Source of the DNA: Achromobacter veterisilvae
Lineage (GTDB): Bacteria > Pseudomonadota > Gammaproteobacteria > Burkholderiales > Burkholderiaceae_B
Reading direction: 5' to 3'
NCBI RefSeq assembly: GCF_900496975.1
Contig: NZ_UFQC01000032.1
Span: 1 to 64,000, forward strand
DNA length: 64,000 nt
The translations under genes and the position numbers were made by a program. The notes below the pieces were generated by a model. The model saw only the letters and a program-made list of their open reading frames with translations, was not told the origin of the DNA and made no database searches. This document shows positions 1-8,198 of the stretch, piece after piece. Positions within the stretch are counted from its first letter, which is position 1, and each line of letters starts with the position of its first letter.

Positions 1-74
1 GCACTCCTGATGGCAAATACCTGCCGTCAAGAATACGAAAACTTGCCAAACCCCTCCACGCTATTGCGCGATGA

Positions 75-1715
75 ACCAAATTCAATGCCGAGAACAATTT
101 CGCGGTCGATAGCTTCACCGTCGCCTCGGGCGCCCGGTTGAGCACGTCCTTCTATGAGTTCGAAAGCCGCGCCAGGCCTTTCAGCAACCAGGGCCAGGTC
201 TACGTGCTTCCGGGCGCCACCACGGCCATCAAGGGCGATTACGTCCAGTCGCGCGGCGCCAGCCTGGAGCTGGGCGTGTCCAGTCTTCTCGGTATGCCGC
301 TGTACGGGCGGCTGGCGGTCCAGGGCAGGGCCAGCTTCGAGGATGGCACGGGGCTCTTCGTCAACGTGCTCAACGGCGACGCGCTGGGCAACGGAAAGAC
401 CCTGGCCTCGGTGATCAGCGCCACCACGCTGGAAGCGACGGATCGCACCTTCGTCACGACGGACAACAGCGAATTGTTCAACTTCAAGACCATCGTCAAT
501 GCCGATGGCACGGTGGACCTGCGCACCGTCGTGGACGAAGGTTCGGGCGGCGGTTCGCCCGTGAATTCCGGCGCGCCCAGCCGCGCGGTCTCCAACCGGG
601 TCGCGGCGCAGGGCTTCGGCCAGGGCCTGGGGGCCGCGCGAGTGCTCGATGGCCTGCTGGCAAGCGGCGACAACACTGGCGACATGGCCACTGTGGTGGG
701 CGCATTCGGCAGGCTGGGCAGCCAGCAGCAGGTGGCCGACGCCGTCGTGCAGACGCTGCCGCTCATGAGCGCCAGCCTGAACCAGGTGTCGGTCAGCGGC
801 ATGCAAGGCGTAAGCCGCGTAGTCCAGGCCCGGCAGAACGGCATGACCGGCCTGTCGTCCGGCGAAGGATTCCTTGCCGACAAGAACGTGTGGTTCAAGC
901 CGCTGGCTTCGTATGCCGATCAGGACAACCGCAATGGCATGGCCGGCTATCGGGCCGATACCTATGGCTTCGTGCTCGGCGCCGATGCGAAGGTAGGGGA
1001 AGCCAGCCGCCTGGGCATGGGCTTTGCCTACGCGAGATCCGACGTGAAGGGCAAGTCCACGGCGGACACCAACAGCGCCGACATCGACGCCTACCAGCTC
1101 CTCGCCTACGGCAGCCACGGCCTCGGCGCCTGGCCGAATGCCTGGGTGAGCTGGCAGGCGGACGTGGGCATCAACCGCAATGACGGCCGGCGCTCGATGC
1201 GTTTCGGCGGACTCGATCGCACGGCCAAGTCGGATTTCGACAGCACGACCGCGCATCTGGGCGCGGCGATCGGGCGCGGATTCCAGGTCGGCGAGGACAC
1301 GAGCTTCACGCCGTCGCTGCGCACGGACTACTTCCGCATTCACAGCGAGTCGTACACGGAACGGGGCGCCGGCGCGCTGAATCTGCGCGTGGGCTCGCAG
1401 ACCAGCGAACAGTTGATCGCCATGGTCGAGGGCCAGTTGCAGCACCGGCTGACGGACCGCGCCTCGCTGACGGCCAGCCTGGGCGTGGGCTATGACATGC
1501 TGGGCGAAGGCAACAGCATCGCCTCCAGCTATGTGGGCGGCGGCGCCGCCTTCCAGACGCCGGGCGTCGAGCCTGCGCGCTGGATCGGCCGCGCGGGCCT
1601 GGGCCTCGCGTTCCAGGCCGCGGAAAACACCCAGGTTACGGCGCGCTATGACCTGGAGGCCCGCAGCGGCCTGGCGGCCCAGACGGCGTCGATCAACGTC
1701 CGCTGGGCGTTCTGA
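75..1715 (+). pseudogene. Autotransporter, 3' part (end of passenger plus beta-barrel), 5' end missing or broken
   Basis: The reading frame after the TGA at 72-74 codes for passenger-like sequence (DSFTVASGARL) and continues to the stop at 1713-1715. A TTG at 138 could start translation, but no ribosome site or signal peptide is visible, and the passenger-like sequence begins before it. Roughly the last 280 residues form an autotransporter beta-barrel (it begins near NVWFKPLASYADQ) and end in the aromatic RWAF typical of outer-membrane proteins. Family members normally have a signal peptide and a long passenger; here an in-frame stop and a change of composition at 1-74 cut it off. Either the gene is a decayed remnant or a frameshift lies just upstream of the window. 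The barrel itself looks intact. Confidence 0.75.
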
Positions 1716-2560
1716 TGCGCTTGCCGGCCGTCCTGCTGGCCTGCGCATTGATCGCGGGCTGCGCGGGCACGGCCGTGCAGGAGCGGCGGCAGGCCGCCGC
1801 GCGGGTCGCGCAGCAGGCGGGCTGGCAAGGCCTGGAAATGGACGCGGGGGCGTTCGTCCTGGCCGCGTTCGTGCCGCCGGGGTTGTCGCGGGCCGGCACG
1901 TTGACGGTGTATATCGAGGGAGACGGGGCGGCCTGGGTGGATGCCGGAACGCCATCGTTCGATCCGACGCCGCGCGATCCGCTGGCGCTGCGGCTGGCCA
2001 TCGGCGATCCGCGGCGCCAGGCGGTCTACCTGGCCAGGCCGTGCCAGTACGTCGAGGGGCCCAGCCGCCGCCATTGCGAGGCGCATTACTGGACCGCGGG
2101 GCGTTTCGCGCCCGAGGTCGTCGCCGCCAGCGGACTGGCCATCGACCGGTTGAAAGCGCGCTATGGCGCCACGCGGATCGAACTGGTGGGCTATTCCGGC
2201 GGCGGCGCGGTGGCCGCGCTGCTTGCCGCGCGGCGCTCTGACGTCGCGCGCCTGATTACCGTGGCCGCCAATCTGGACACGCAATCCTGGACTACGGACC
2301 TGGGCCTGAGCCCCTTGCGCGGCTCGCTGAATCCCGCCGACGAGTGGCGGGCGCTGTCGGCGATACCGCAGCGGCATTACGTGGGCGCCAGGGACCGGGT
2401 CATGCCGCAGGGCATCGCGCGGTCGTATGCCAGCCGTTTCCCCGCCAGCGGCAAACCGGAGATCGTCGTCGTTCCGGACTTCGATCATCGGTGCTGCTGG
2501 GAGCAGGCGTGGCCGGCATTGCTGGACGGCTTGCCGCGAGCGTCGGGCGCGGAGCGCTAG
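1715..2560 (+). CDS. Lipoprotein with alpha/beta-hydrolase fold
   Basis: A 281-residue protein with a lipoprotein signal (hydrophobic segment, then LIAGC, lipidated Cys16). It carries a nucleophile elbow GYSGGGA with the likely catalytic serine near residue 160, and a late DFDH that could give the acid and histidine. This suggests an envelope-anchored serine hydrolase or esterase; the substrate is unknown. The ATG overlaps the autotransporter stop by one base (TGATG), so the two were probably translated together. It meets the next gene tail to tail with a 4-base overlap. Confidence 0.8.
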   Translation: MRLPAVLLACALIAGCAGTAVQERRQAAARVAQQAGWQGLEMDAGAFVLAAFVPPGLSRAGTLTVYIEGDGAAWVDAGTPSFDPTPRDPLALRLAIGDPRRQAVYLARPCQYVEGPSRRHCEAHYWTAGRFAPEVVAASGLAIDRLKARYGATRIELVGYSGGGAVAALLAARRSDVARLITVAANLDTQSWTTDLGLSPLRGSLNPADEWRALSAIPQRHYVGARDRVMPQGIARSYASRFPASGKPEIVVVPDFDHRCCWEQAWPALLDGLPRASGAER

Positions 2561-3192
2561 AACCACACCGCGGTGACGAGCAGCGCGCAGCCGGCGGTGG
2601 CGGCTGCGGCCATGGCCACGGCCAGGCGGACCGCGAGCTTCCGTTCCTTGCGGCCCACGTTGGGGTTGGCGTCGTTGGCGGACCGTAGCTGTTCCCACGT
2701 CGATGCGCTGCCGGCTTCGCGGCTTTGGGTGGCGGCGGCATTGGCGCTGGCGCGCGAGATGCGGATAAGCCTGAGCGCGGGATAGGCCAGGACCGCTCCC
2801 GCCAGGAACAGGACGCAGGCGCCGGCCGCGCCGGCCGTGTAGGCCGAGCCGCCGCGCGCCGCGAAAAGAACGGCCGCCGCAAGCAATCCGATGAAGTTCA
2901 GGCCGGCCAGGGCCTTGAGCGCCTGCACTCCCCAGACGCCGGTGGCTTCTTCGGAGAAGTCGCCGACGGACTGCCAATAGGCGGCGTCCTTGGAGGACGC
3001 CTGGAAAAAGAATTCCAGGTCCCGGAGCAAGGCGTCGCCGCGCCTGTCGGCGGGAAGGGCGTCCCGGTGCCATTGGATGGCGAAGTTCCGGCTTCGGTCC
3101 GCATCCGCGTGATGCGCGGCCGCCCAGGTCCGAGCCAGGCACACCGCGTCGTCGGCGCTGAGTTCACCCGCGTATACAGCTCTGTCTCTCAT
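2557..3192 (-). CDS. Membrane protein of unknown function
   Basis: About 211 residues. The first 90 are soluble, with charged and acidic stretches. Two hydrophobic segments follow at roughly 95-135 (GLLAAAVLFAA and ACVLFLAGAVLAYPAL), and a last one (VAMAAAATAGCALLVTAVWF) ends the protein. The ATG at 3192 is chosen because GGGGATG lies at a suitable distance before it; ATG codons at 3201 and 3207 are alternatives. I recognise no family. It stands alone, convergent with the lipoprotein hydrolase. Confidence 0.6.
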   Translation of the reverse strand: MRDRAVYAGELSADDAVCLARTWAAAHHADADRSRNFAIQWHRDALPADRRGDALLRDLEFFFQASSKDAAYWQSVGDFSEEATGVWGVQALKALAGLNFIGLLAAAVLFAARGGSAYTAGAAGACVLFLAGAVLAYPALRLIRISRASANAAATQSREAGSASTWEQLRSANDANPNVGRKERKLAVRLAVAMAAAATAGCALLVTAVWF

Positions 3193-3254
3193 TGTGAGCA
3201 TCCCCATATATGGGATAGTTTACGGCGCCGGCGCGGGCGGCGAGATGCGCTGCG

Positions 3255-3611
3255 TCAAGCGCGCGCGGTGGACCGGCGGTAGCAGACTTCCAGCAGGCTG
3301 TTGCTGCGCAGGGTGATGATCAAGTCGGCACGCGGCCCGGCCAGGGCGCTTGCGGACAGGAGCGCGGCCGCCAGGGTGACGATCCAGTTGGGCAGAAGAA
3401 AAAGCAGGTCCCAGCCCGATAGGCGGGGGCTGCAGGGCTGTTTGCGTACCTGGCTGGTCAGGCCATGCGCCCGGCAATGCTGCTGGATCGCGGCCACGGT
3501 TTCGCTTATGTCGCCGACGTTTTCCAGGAAGAACCGTTCATGGCGGAGCAGGATGCGTGCAAGCTCGCCGGGCGGCAAGCGGCTCTGGAAATAGGTACGC
3601 GCGTTGGCCAT
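3255..3611 (-). CDS. Small protein of unknown function
   Basis: 118 residues starting MANARTYFQS. The N-terminal half is charged and probably helical. A hydrophobic stretch at about 68-92 (LLFLLPNWIVTLAAALLSASAL) may span the membrane. Three cysteines are scattered without a metal-binding pattern. It is transcribed away from the PhzF gene. No family recognised; the call rests on the ATG start and plausible composition only. Confidence 0.45.
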   Translation of the reverse strand: MANARTYFQSRLPPGELARILLRHERFFLENVGDISETVAAIQQHCRAHGLTSQVRKQPCSPRLSGWDLLFLLPNWIVTLAAALLSASALAGPRADLIITLRSNSLLEVCYRRSTARA

Positions 3612-3905
3612 CGAGGGTTCCTGCGGTGCGAAACCGGGTTTGCTTGCGGCCAAGCCGGTTTGCGGTTTTTGGCCACAGTCTAGCCGTTTCGCGCGCGGGC
3701 CGGCAATGCGCAAACAGCTCGCTCGCATTTGCCCGGCCGGAAACGGCCACGAGACACAAAGCGATCGAGGAATCGATGGCCGAATCGGCCTTGGCGGCCT
3801 GCTGTTACGGCTCCGATTCCGCGGCTCTGTGCCTGGCGGGCGGAGCGCCCGCGCCGCACACTTTCCGGGTCGCCGCCACGTCCGCGCGGATCGAGAGGAT
3901 GCTCC

Positions 3906-4811
3906 ATGCGCTACCGTTATGTCACCGCCGATGTTTTCACCCACCGCGCCTATGGCGGCAACCCGCTGGCGGTCGTGCTTGGCGCCGAGGGGCTCGCCGC
4001 CGCGCAGATGCAGCGCATCGCGCGCGAATTCAATTATTCGGAAACCAGCTTCGTCCTGCCCGCCCGCGATGCCGCGCATACGGCCTGGGTGCGCATCTTC
4101 ACGCCCGACCGGGAGGTGCCGTTCGCCGGGCATCCGAACGTGGGCACGGCGGTGGTGCTGGCGCGCGAGTGGCAGGCGGCGGGGCGGCCCGTGCCGGATG
4201 CCTTCGTGTTCGAAGAGGAGGCGGGCCTGGTCCGCATCGCGCTGCGGGCGGGCGCGCAGGGCGTGGAGGGAGCGGAACTGCTGGCGCCGCAACCGCTGTC
4301 GCGCGGCGGCGTGGCGCCGGTCGCGGCGGTGGCGCGGGCGCTGAAGCTCGGCGTGGCGGACATCGACACGTCCGAGCATCCGCCGCAGGTGGTGTCGGTC
4401 GGCCTGGCGTTCCTGGTCGTGCAGTTGGCGAGCCGCGACGCCCTGCGGCGCGCCGCGCCCGACTCGGAGGGCTACGCGGCCATGCTGCCGCTGGACGGCG
4501 CCAAATCCATCTATGTCTACACCACGGACACCGCGGGCGATCCGCGGACAGACGTCCAGGCCCGCATGTTCACCGGGCGCATGACGGAGGATCCCGCCAC
4601 CGGCAGCGCGACGGCGGCCATGACGGCGCTGCGCGCCGCCTTGCGCGGCGACGGCGTGTTGCGCCTGCGCGTCGGGCAGGGCGTGGACATGGGCCGCGCC
4701 AGCCTGTTGTCGGCCCACGCCGAGCCGCGGGCCGACGGTGTGTGGGCGGGCGTGGCGGGCCAGGCCGTGGCGGTCATGGAGGGGACCTTGCCGGCGCCCG
4801 ACCTGGCCTGA
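3906..4811 (+). CDS. PhzF-family isomerase/epimerase-like enzyme
   Basis: A 301-residue cytosolic protein of the PhzF (phenazine biosynthesis-like, diaminopimelate-epimerase fold) family, the normal length. The catalytic glutamate of the family is present (Glu46 in NYSETSFV), as is the glycine-rich second half motif (TEDPATGSATAA). PhzF proteins isomerise small amino-acid-like substrates. No phenazine genes are nearby, so a role in phenazine synthesis is unlikely and the substrate is unknown. The ATG at 3906 is chosen because homology starts right there (MRYRYVTADVFT). In-frame sequence upstream from 3729 looks non-coding. Confidence 0.85.
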   Translation: MRYRYVTADVFTHRAYGGNPLAVVLGAEGLAAAQMQRIAREFNYSETSFVLPARDAAHTAWVRIFTPDREVPFAGHPNVGTAVVLAREWQAAGRPVPDAFVFEEEAGLVRIALRAGAQGVEGAELLAPQPLSRGGVAPVAAVARALKLGVADIDTSEHPPQVVSVGLAFLVVQLASRDALRRAAPDSEGYAAMLPLDGAKSIYVYTTDTAGDPRTDVQARMFTGRMTEDPATGSATAAMTALRAALRGDGVLRLRVGQGVDMGRASLLSAHAEPRADGVWAGVAGQAVAVMEGTLPAPDLA

Positions 4812-4836
4812 GAGCGGCGCGGCGGCTGGCGGCCTG

Positions 4837-4865
4837 TTGGCGGCCGCGCCGGCCTCCTGTATGCT
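4837..4865 (+). promoter_or_regulatory. Possible sigma-70 promoter after the PhzF gene
   Basis: TTGGCG (4837-4842) and TATGCT (4860-4865) are separated by 17 bases and match four of six consensus positions each. They lie just after the PhzF stop, and transcription would enter the hairpins at 4958-5014. Prediction only. Confidence 0.35.
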
Positions 4866-4870
4866 TGCGT

Positions 4871-4981
4871 TCATGGAAGCCCCGCATTTCGCGCCGTTGT
4901 CCGGCGCCTCCAACCGACGAATCACTCGACGCCTGCGTTGAGTGGCTGGTCGCATCCGCGCTGAATCTTCAGCGCTTTTCC
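4871..4981 (+). ncRNA. Candidate small RNA of about 110 nt
   Basis: Between the possible promoter at 4837-4865 and a hairpin followed by TTTT (4958-4979) lies about 110 bases with no good reading frame. It holds an inner CACTC/GAGTG hairpin (about 4924-4943). A promoter, a short structured stretch and an intrinsic terminator make the usual layout of an intergenic small RNA. It could equally be the 3' untranslated region of the PhzF transcript. Inference from layout only. Confidence 0.3.
4958..4979 (+). terminator. Intrinsic terminator-like hairpin
   Basis: Perfect inverted repeat GCGCTGAA (4958-4965), 2-base loop, TTCAGCGC (4968-4975), followed directly by TTTT. Confidence 0.6.
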
Positions 4982-4984
4982 CCG

Positions 4985-5014
4985 AAAGCCACGATACCCC
5001 TCGTGGCTTTTCTG
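4985..5014 (+). terminator. Second intrinsic terminator in tandem
   Basis: AAAGCCACGA (4985-4994), 6-base loop, TCGTGGCTTT (5001-5010), then a T-rich tail. It begins only 5 bases after the first hairpin's T-run. It isolates ypeA from upstream transcription or terminates the PhzF transcript. Confidence 0.65.
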
Positions 5015-5083
5015 TTTCCGGCCGTTCTTCCCGCTATCGAGGCGTATCGCAAGGCTTTCGTTTCCCCTACCAAGGAACGAAGC

Positions 5084-5518
5084 ATGAGTTCTCAAGATAT
5101 CGCCATCCGGCCCTACCATCCTTCCGACGAAGCCGCGATCATCCAGTTGTGGCGCGACTGCGGCCTGACGCGCCCGTGGAACGACCCGCAGAAGGACATC
5201 GCCCGCAAGCTGACGGTGCAGTCGGACCTGTTCCTGGTGGGAGAGGCGGACGGCGCGATCGTCGGGACGCTGATGGGCGGCTACGACGGCCACCGCGCCT
5301 GGATCAATTACCTGGCGGTGTCGCCGGCGCACCAGCGCCGCGGCCATGCGACGGCGCTCATGCGCGCCGTCGAACGCAAGCTGCTGGAGATGGGCTGCCC
5401 CAAGATCAACCTGCTGATACGGTCCGGCAATATCGCGGTGAAGGATTTCTATGAAACGCTGGGGTTCCAGCAGGACGAAGTCATCAGCCTGGGCAAGCGC
5501 CTGATCCCGGACCTCTGA
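5084..5518 (+). CDS. ypeA: GNAT-family acetyltransferase YpeA
   Basis: 144 residues, the usual length for the YpeA family. It matches the family along its length as I remember it: RPWNDPQKDI near residue 30, MGGYDGHRAW, and the final SLGKRLI. The acetyl-CoA binding loop is seen as HQRRGHA near residues 87-93. GNAT enzymes transfer the acetyl group of acetyl-CoA to an amine; the YpeA substrate is not established to my knowledge. The ATG at 5084 follows a purine-rich AAGGAACGAAGC site. It follows two terminators and is probably transcribed alone. Confidence 0.9.
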   Translation: MSSQDIAIRPYHPSDEAAIIQLWRDCGLTRPWNDPQKDIARKLTVQSDLFLVGEADGAIVGTLMGGYDGHRAWINYLAVSPAHQRRGHATALMRAVERKLLEMGCPKINLLIRSGNIAVKDFYETLGFQQDEVISLGKRLIPDL

Positions 5519-5552
5519 CGGACCGCGGGCCGGGCGCCTGCCGGCAGGCCCG

Positions 5553-6506
5553 TCAGACCGCCACGGTCAGGTACACGGCTTCGCGGCCGACGATGGGCAT
5601 GCGCGTCGGCATGAAGATCGTGCAGTCGTCGCAGGGCGAACGGATTTCCTCGGTGCCGTTCATGGCGATCAGTTCGTCCTTGCCGAAGGTCTCGAAGCCG
5701 ATGACCGGGCGCGTGAAGGTGAAGTCCGGCGACTTCACCATGTGCACTTCGAGCAGGCGATAGCGCCGCGGGGCCGGGGGCGGCGCCGTGCCGGCCGGGG
5801 CGTCGATCAGGCCCAGGTGCGCCAGGAAGCGCAGCGTGACGTCGGTGGCGAGCGCGGCGGCGGACTGCGCGAAATGCTGGCCGCATTCGACCACCAGCGA
5901 GCCGCCGCTGTCGGATTCCGGATCGCCGTGGCGGCCATAGCCCATGACGCCCGTGCCGGGGAAGATGCCCGGGGGCATCACGAGGTGGACTTCCGGCGTG
6001 CCGACGGCGCTGGCGAGCGCGGTGTTGCGGTCCATCTCCGTGTAGACCCAGAACGGCTGCACCGGCGCGCGCGTGGAGTGGATGTCCAGCACATAGTCGG
6101 CGGCGTCCAGCACGGGGCGCAGTTCCCGGGCGCGGCGCAGTTCGGGGCTGTCTTCCGGTCCGTCCAGCATGTCGTCCGACCAGATGCGGTTCAGGTTGTG
6201 CACAAGCTGGCGGTTTTCATAGGGGTTTTCGATGTCGAAGGCCTGGTAGGCCTCGACGTGCGCGAAGCTCACCGTCAGCGTGCCGATCTTGGGCCGCACG
6301 CCGCTGTCCAGCAGGTGCGTAGCGGCCACCATGCCGCAGATTTCGTTGCCATGGGTGATGGCGTTGATCAGTACGTGCGGGCCGGGCAGGCCCGACTCGA
6401 AACGATGGACGTAGGGAATTCCGACGTTGCCCTCGCGGTAGGCCGCGAGGTCGCGCGGCAGGACTTCCAGCGGAGCGGTGTCGGGTTCGAAAGCGGGAGT
6501 GTTCAT
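5553..6506 (-). CDS. Succinylglutamate desuccinylase/aspartoacylase-family (M14-like) zinc hydrolase
   Basis: A 317-residue cytosolic enzyme. The zinc ligands of the family are visible: His52 and Glu55 in HGNE, and His143 in DIHST. A later Glu in LVVECGQH is the probable catalytic base. The family removes acyl groups from amino acids (aspartoacylase, succinylglutamate desuccinylase) or cleaves related amides. The true substrate is unknown. The gene ends an operon whose first member appears to be the wrecked Bug receptor at 6518-6670, which suggests a role in using an imported carboxylate or acyl-amino acid. A divergent RpiR regulator probably controls it. Confidence 0.85.
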   Translation of the reverse strand: MNTPAFEPDTAPLEVLPRDLAAYREGNVGIPYVHRFESGLPGPHVLINAITHGNEICGMVAATHLLDSGVRPKIGTLTVSFAHVEAYQAFDIENPYENRQLVHNLNRIWSDDMLDGPEDSPELRRARELRPVLDAADYVLDIHSTRAPVQPFWVYTEMDRNTALASAVGTPEVHLVMPPGIFPGTGVMGYGRHGDPESDSGGSLVVECGQHFAQSAAALATDVTLRFLAHLGLIDAPAGTAPPPAPRRYRLLEVHMVKSPDFTFTRPVIGFETFGKDELIAMNGTEEIRSPCDDCTIFMPTRMPIVGREAVYLTVAV

Positions 6507-6517
6507 CAGGGTCGGGC

Positions 6518-6670
6518 CTATTCAGGACGGATGCCGGCGCGGTCGATCAGGTCTTTGTACAACGCCAGGCGCTCGGACATCATGGCGGTGAACTGTTGGG
6601 GCGTCTGCGCTTCGAGGGGCAGGACGCCTGCTGTTTCCAGGGATGGTGGCTGCCGTCCTGAAAGCCTCTT
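6518..6670 (-). pseudogene. 3' remnant of a Bug/TctC-type solute receptor gene
   Basis: The last 35 or so codons before the stop at 6518-6520 read like the C-terminus of a tripartite-tricarboxylate (Bug) receptor: TPQQFTAMMSERLALYKDLI and then DRAGIRPE. The rest of the roughly 320-residue receptor is absent. Upstream of the tail, the frame runs straight into the AT-rich promoter region. A full receptor for comparison lies at 15152-16141. The likeliest history is an internal deletion that joined the promoter region to the last part of the gene. Confidence 0.6.
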
Positions 6671-6696
6671 GTGGGGATGGCGTGTTTGGTCTACTT

Positions 6697-6733
6697 TGCA
6701 ATGAAGATTGCAGATTGAAATATAAGATGCAAT
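6697..6733 (+). promoter_or_regulatory. Probable operator of the RpiR regulator
   Basis: A perfect inverted repeat TGCAAT (6697-6702), 4-base spacer GAAG, ATTGCA (6707-6712), with a third half-site TGCAAT at 6728-6733. It lies in the AT-rich gap between the divergent RpiR gene and the deacylase/Bug operon. RpiR-type regulators commonly bind such 16-17 bp inverted repeats. That this one binds here is inference. Confidence 0.5.
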
Positions 6734-6779
6734 GCGCGTTGTGAGATTTGGGGTTATCACCTAGGGCCTGTCCATACCT

Positions 6780-7646
6780 ATGAATTTGAACCAGCGCATC
6801 GCCAGCTATGGCAGGAAACTCAGCAAGACCGAGCGCCTGCTGGTCGAGGAAATGCAGGCGCGCTATCCGCAAGGCCTGCTGGAATCGGCGACGGCGCTGG
6901 CGAAGAAGGTGGGAACCAGCCCGTCCACGGTGGTGCGCCTGCTGGCCAAGCTGGGCTATGAAAGCTATGCGCAGGCGCAGATGGAGGCGCGTTCGGAAGT
7001 GACGGCGCGGCTGGCCTCGCCCGGCGAGCGCGCCGATGCCGTCGGCGCGGACAACCCTACGGCGCGCGCCTGCCTGAACAACGCCTTGCTGCATGACCTG
7101 CACAACCTGAAGGAGACGTTCGCATCCATCGACGCGGCGGCCTTCGAATCGGCGGTGCGCCTGCTTACGCAGCGCAAGGCCAGGGTGCACGTGCTGGGGT
7201 TCCGGCAGGCCGCGCCGCTGGCGAGCCACGTGGCGCTTTACCTGAACATGTGCCTGCCCGCCGTGAAGCCGATGGCGGCGGCCGGCCCGCTGTCGCTCGA
7301 AGACCAGTTGCTCTGGATCGACGAGGCCGACGTGCTGCTGGCGTTCACGTTCAGGCGCTACTCCGTCGCCACGGCCGGCGCGGTGAAGTATTTCCGGCAG
7401 CGCGGCGGCAAGGTGGTGCTGATCACGGACTCGGCTTCGGCGCCCGCCGCCGCCTCGGCGCACCATGTGCTGGTCGCGCGCAGTTCCAGCGCCTCGCCCT
7501 TCGATTCCTACACGGCGGCGTTCTCCGTCTGCAATGCGCTGCTCGCGGCGGTGGCCCAGCGCCGCAAGCAGGCGCTGGGCGATGCGCTCGAACGCGGCGA
7601 GGGACTGTGGGACGCGCAATGGATACGGTCTCCGGGCGCCGAGTAG
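6780..7646 (+). CDS. RpiR-family transcriptional regulator (HTH plus SIS domain)
   Basis: 288 residues. Residues 1-77 form the RpiR helix-turn-helix domain (LAKKVGTSPSTVVRLLAKLGY). Residues of about 120-260 form a SIS sugar-phosphate-binding domain (VHVLGFRQAAPLASHVALYL, then GKVVLITDS). Such proteins sense phosphorylated sugars or related metabolites and regulate nearby catabolic genes. It is divergent from the deacylase and the broken Bug gene, and an inverted repeat lies between them. With the receptor gene lost, the regulon may have been altered. Confidence 0.9.
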   Translation: MNLNQRIASYGRKLSKTERLLVEEMQARYPQGLLESATALAKKVGTSPSTVVRLLAKLGYESYAQAQMEARSEVTARLASPGERADAVGADNPTARACLNNALLHDLHNLKETFASIDAAAFESAVRLLTQRKARVHVLGFRQAAPLASHVALYLNMCLPAVKPMAAAGPLSLEDQLLWIDEADVLLAFTFRRYSVATAGAVKYFRQRGGKVVLITDSASAPAAASAHHVLVARSSSASPFDSYTAAFSVCNALLAAVAQRRKQALGDALERGEGLWDAQWIRSPGAE

Positions 7647-7662
7647 GCCGGCGCGCAGCGGT

Positions 7663-7730
7663 CTGAAAAACGGCTGGATCGGGGCGTTTTCAGCGCTTGC
7701 AAGATGCGCTCGCACTAGCTGTTCTAGTGC
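7663..7730. promoter_or_regulatory. Two hairpins after the RpiR gene
   Basis: CTGAAAAACG (7663-7672) pairs with CGTTTTCAG (7685-7693). GCACTAG (7712-7718) pairs with CTAGTGC (7724-7730) across a 5-base loop. Neither is followed by a strong T-run. They may end the RpiR transcript or bind a regulator of the next small gene. Confidence 0.35.
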
Positions 7731-7815
7731 TTGATTACCCCTTGAAAACATTGCTTTCCAAGGCGATTTATTTTTGGCATATTGCGCCCGGATGAGCACA
7801 TTTCAGGAGGGTGGC

Positions 7816-8073
7816 ATGGGCGCGTGGCCGCGGCGTCAGATCGATGGCTTCCAGGTGGAATGCCAGGTCGTCAGGCTGGACGACGGCGTGCTGGCGATCG
7901 AGGTCGCCGTCTGCCGGGCCGAGGCCGCGGACGATGTTCCGCGGCGCTGGTCGCTGCCGCGCTTCGTGACCTTCGCGGACGCGGGGATTGCGCTGCGCCA
8001 TGCCGAACTGGTGCTGTCGGGCATCGTATCGATCGACGAGTCCACGGGCGAACCCCGCTACGGAATTTTGTAG
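7816..8073 (+). CDS. Small conserved-type protein of unknown function
   Basis: 85 residues, mostly beta-strand-like with a Trp-rich start (MGAWPRRQIDGFQVE), no signal peptide and no metal motif. The ATG at 7816 is chosen over the one at 7792 because a strong AGGAGGG (7805-7811) lies five bases before it. No function can be assigned. The following lipoprotein gene has its own ribosome site 126 bases downstream. Confidence 0.55.
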   Translation: MGAWPRRQIDGFQVECQVVRLDDGVLAIEVAVCRAEAADDVPRRWSLPRFVTFADAGIALRHAELVLSGIVSIDESTGEPRYGIL

Positions 8074-8198
8074 CAGGAAGTGCAATCCGGCGCGACGCCT
8101 CCGGCAGGTTTTGTTTCGTTTGGCACAATCGTGTGCCTTGCGCTGGCGGATTTGCCCGGTACATTGGTAGAGTAGGTGACAACAACAAGGAGAGTTCC

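Noticed and set aside
27-1955. Very long reading frame antisense to the autotransporter
   Set aside because: Arg/Ala/Gly-rich without domains; it mirrors the high GC third-position bias of the real gene.
3729-3905. N-terminal extension of the PhzF protein
   Set aside because: Arg/Pro-rich sequence unlike the family; PhzF homology starts at the ATG 3906.
3906-4811. Phenazine biosynthesis gene cluster
   Set aside because: Only a PhzF-like enzyme is present; no other phz gene is nearby, and the family is broad.
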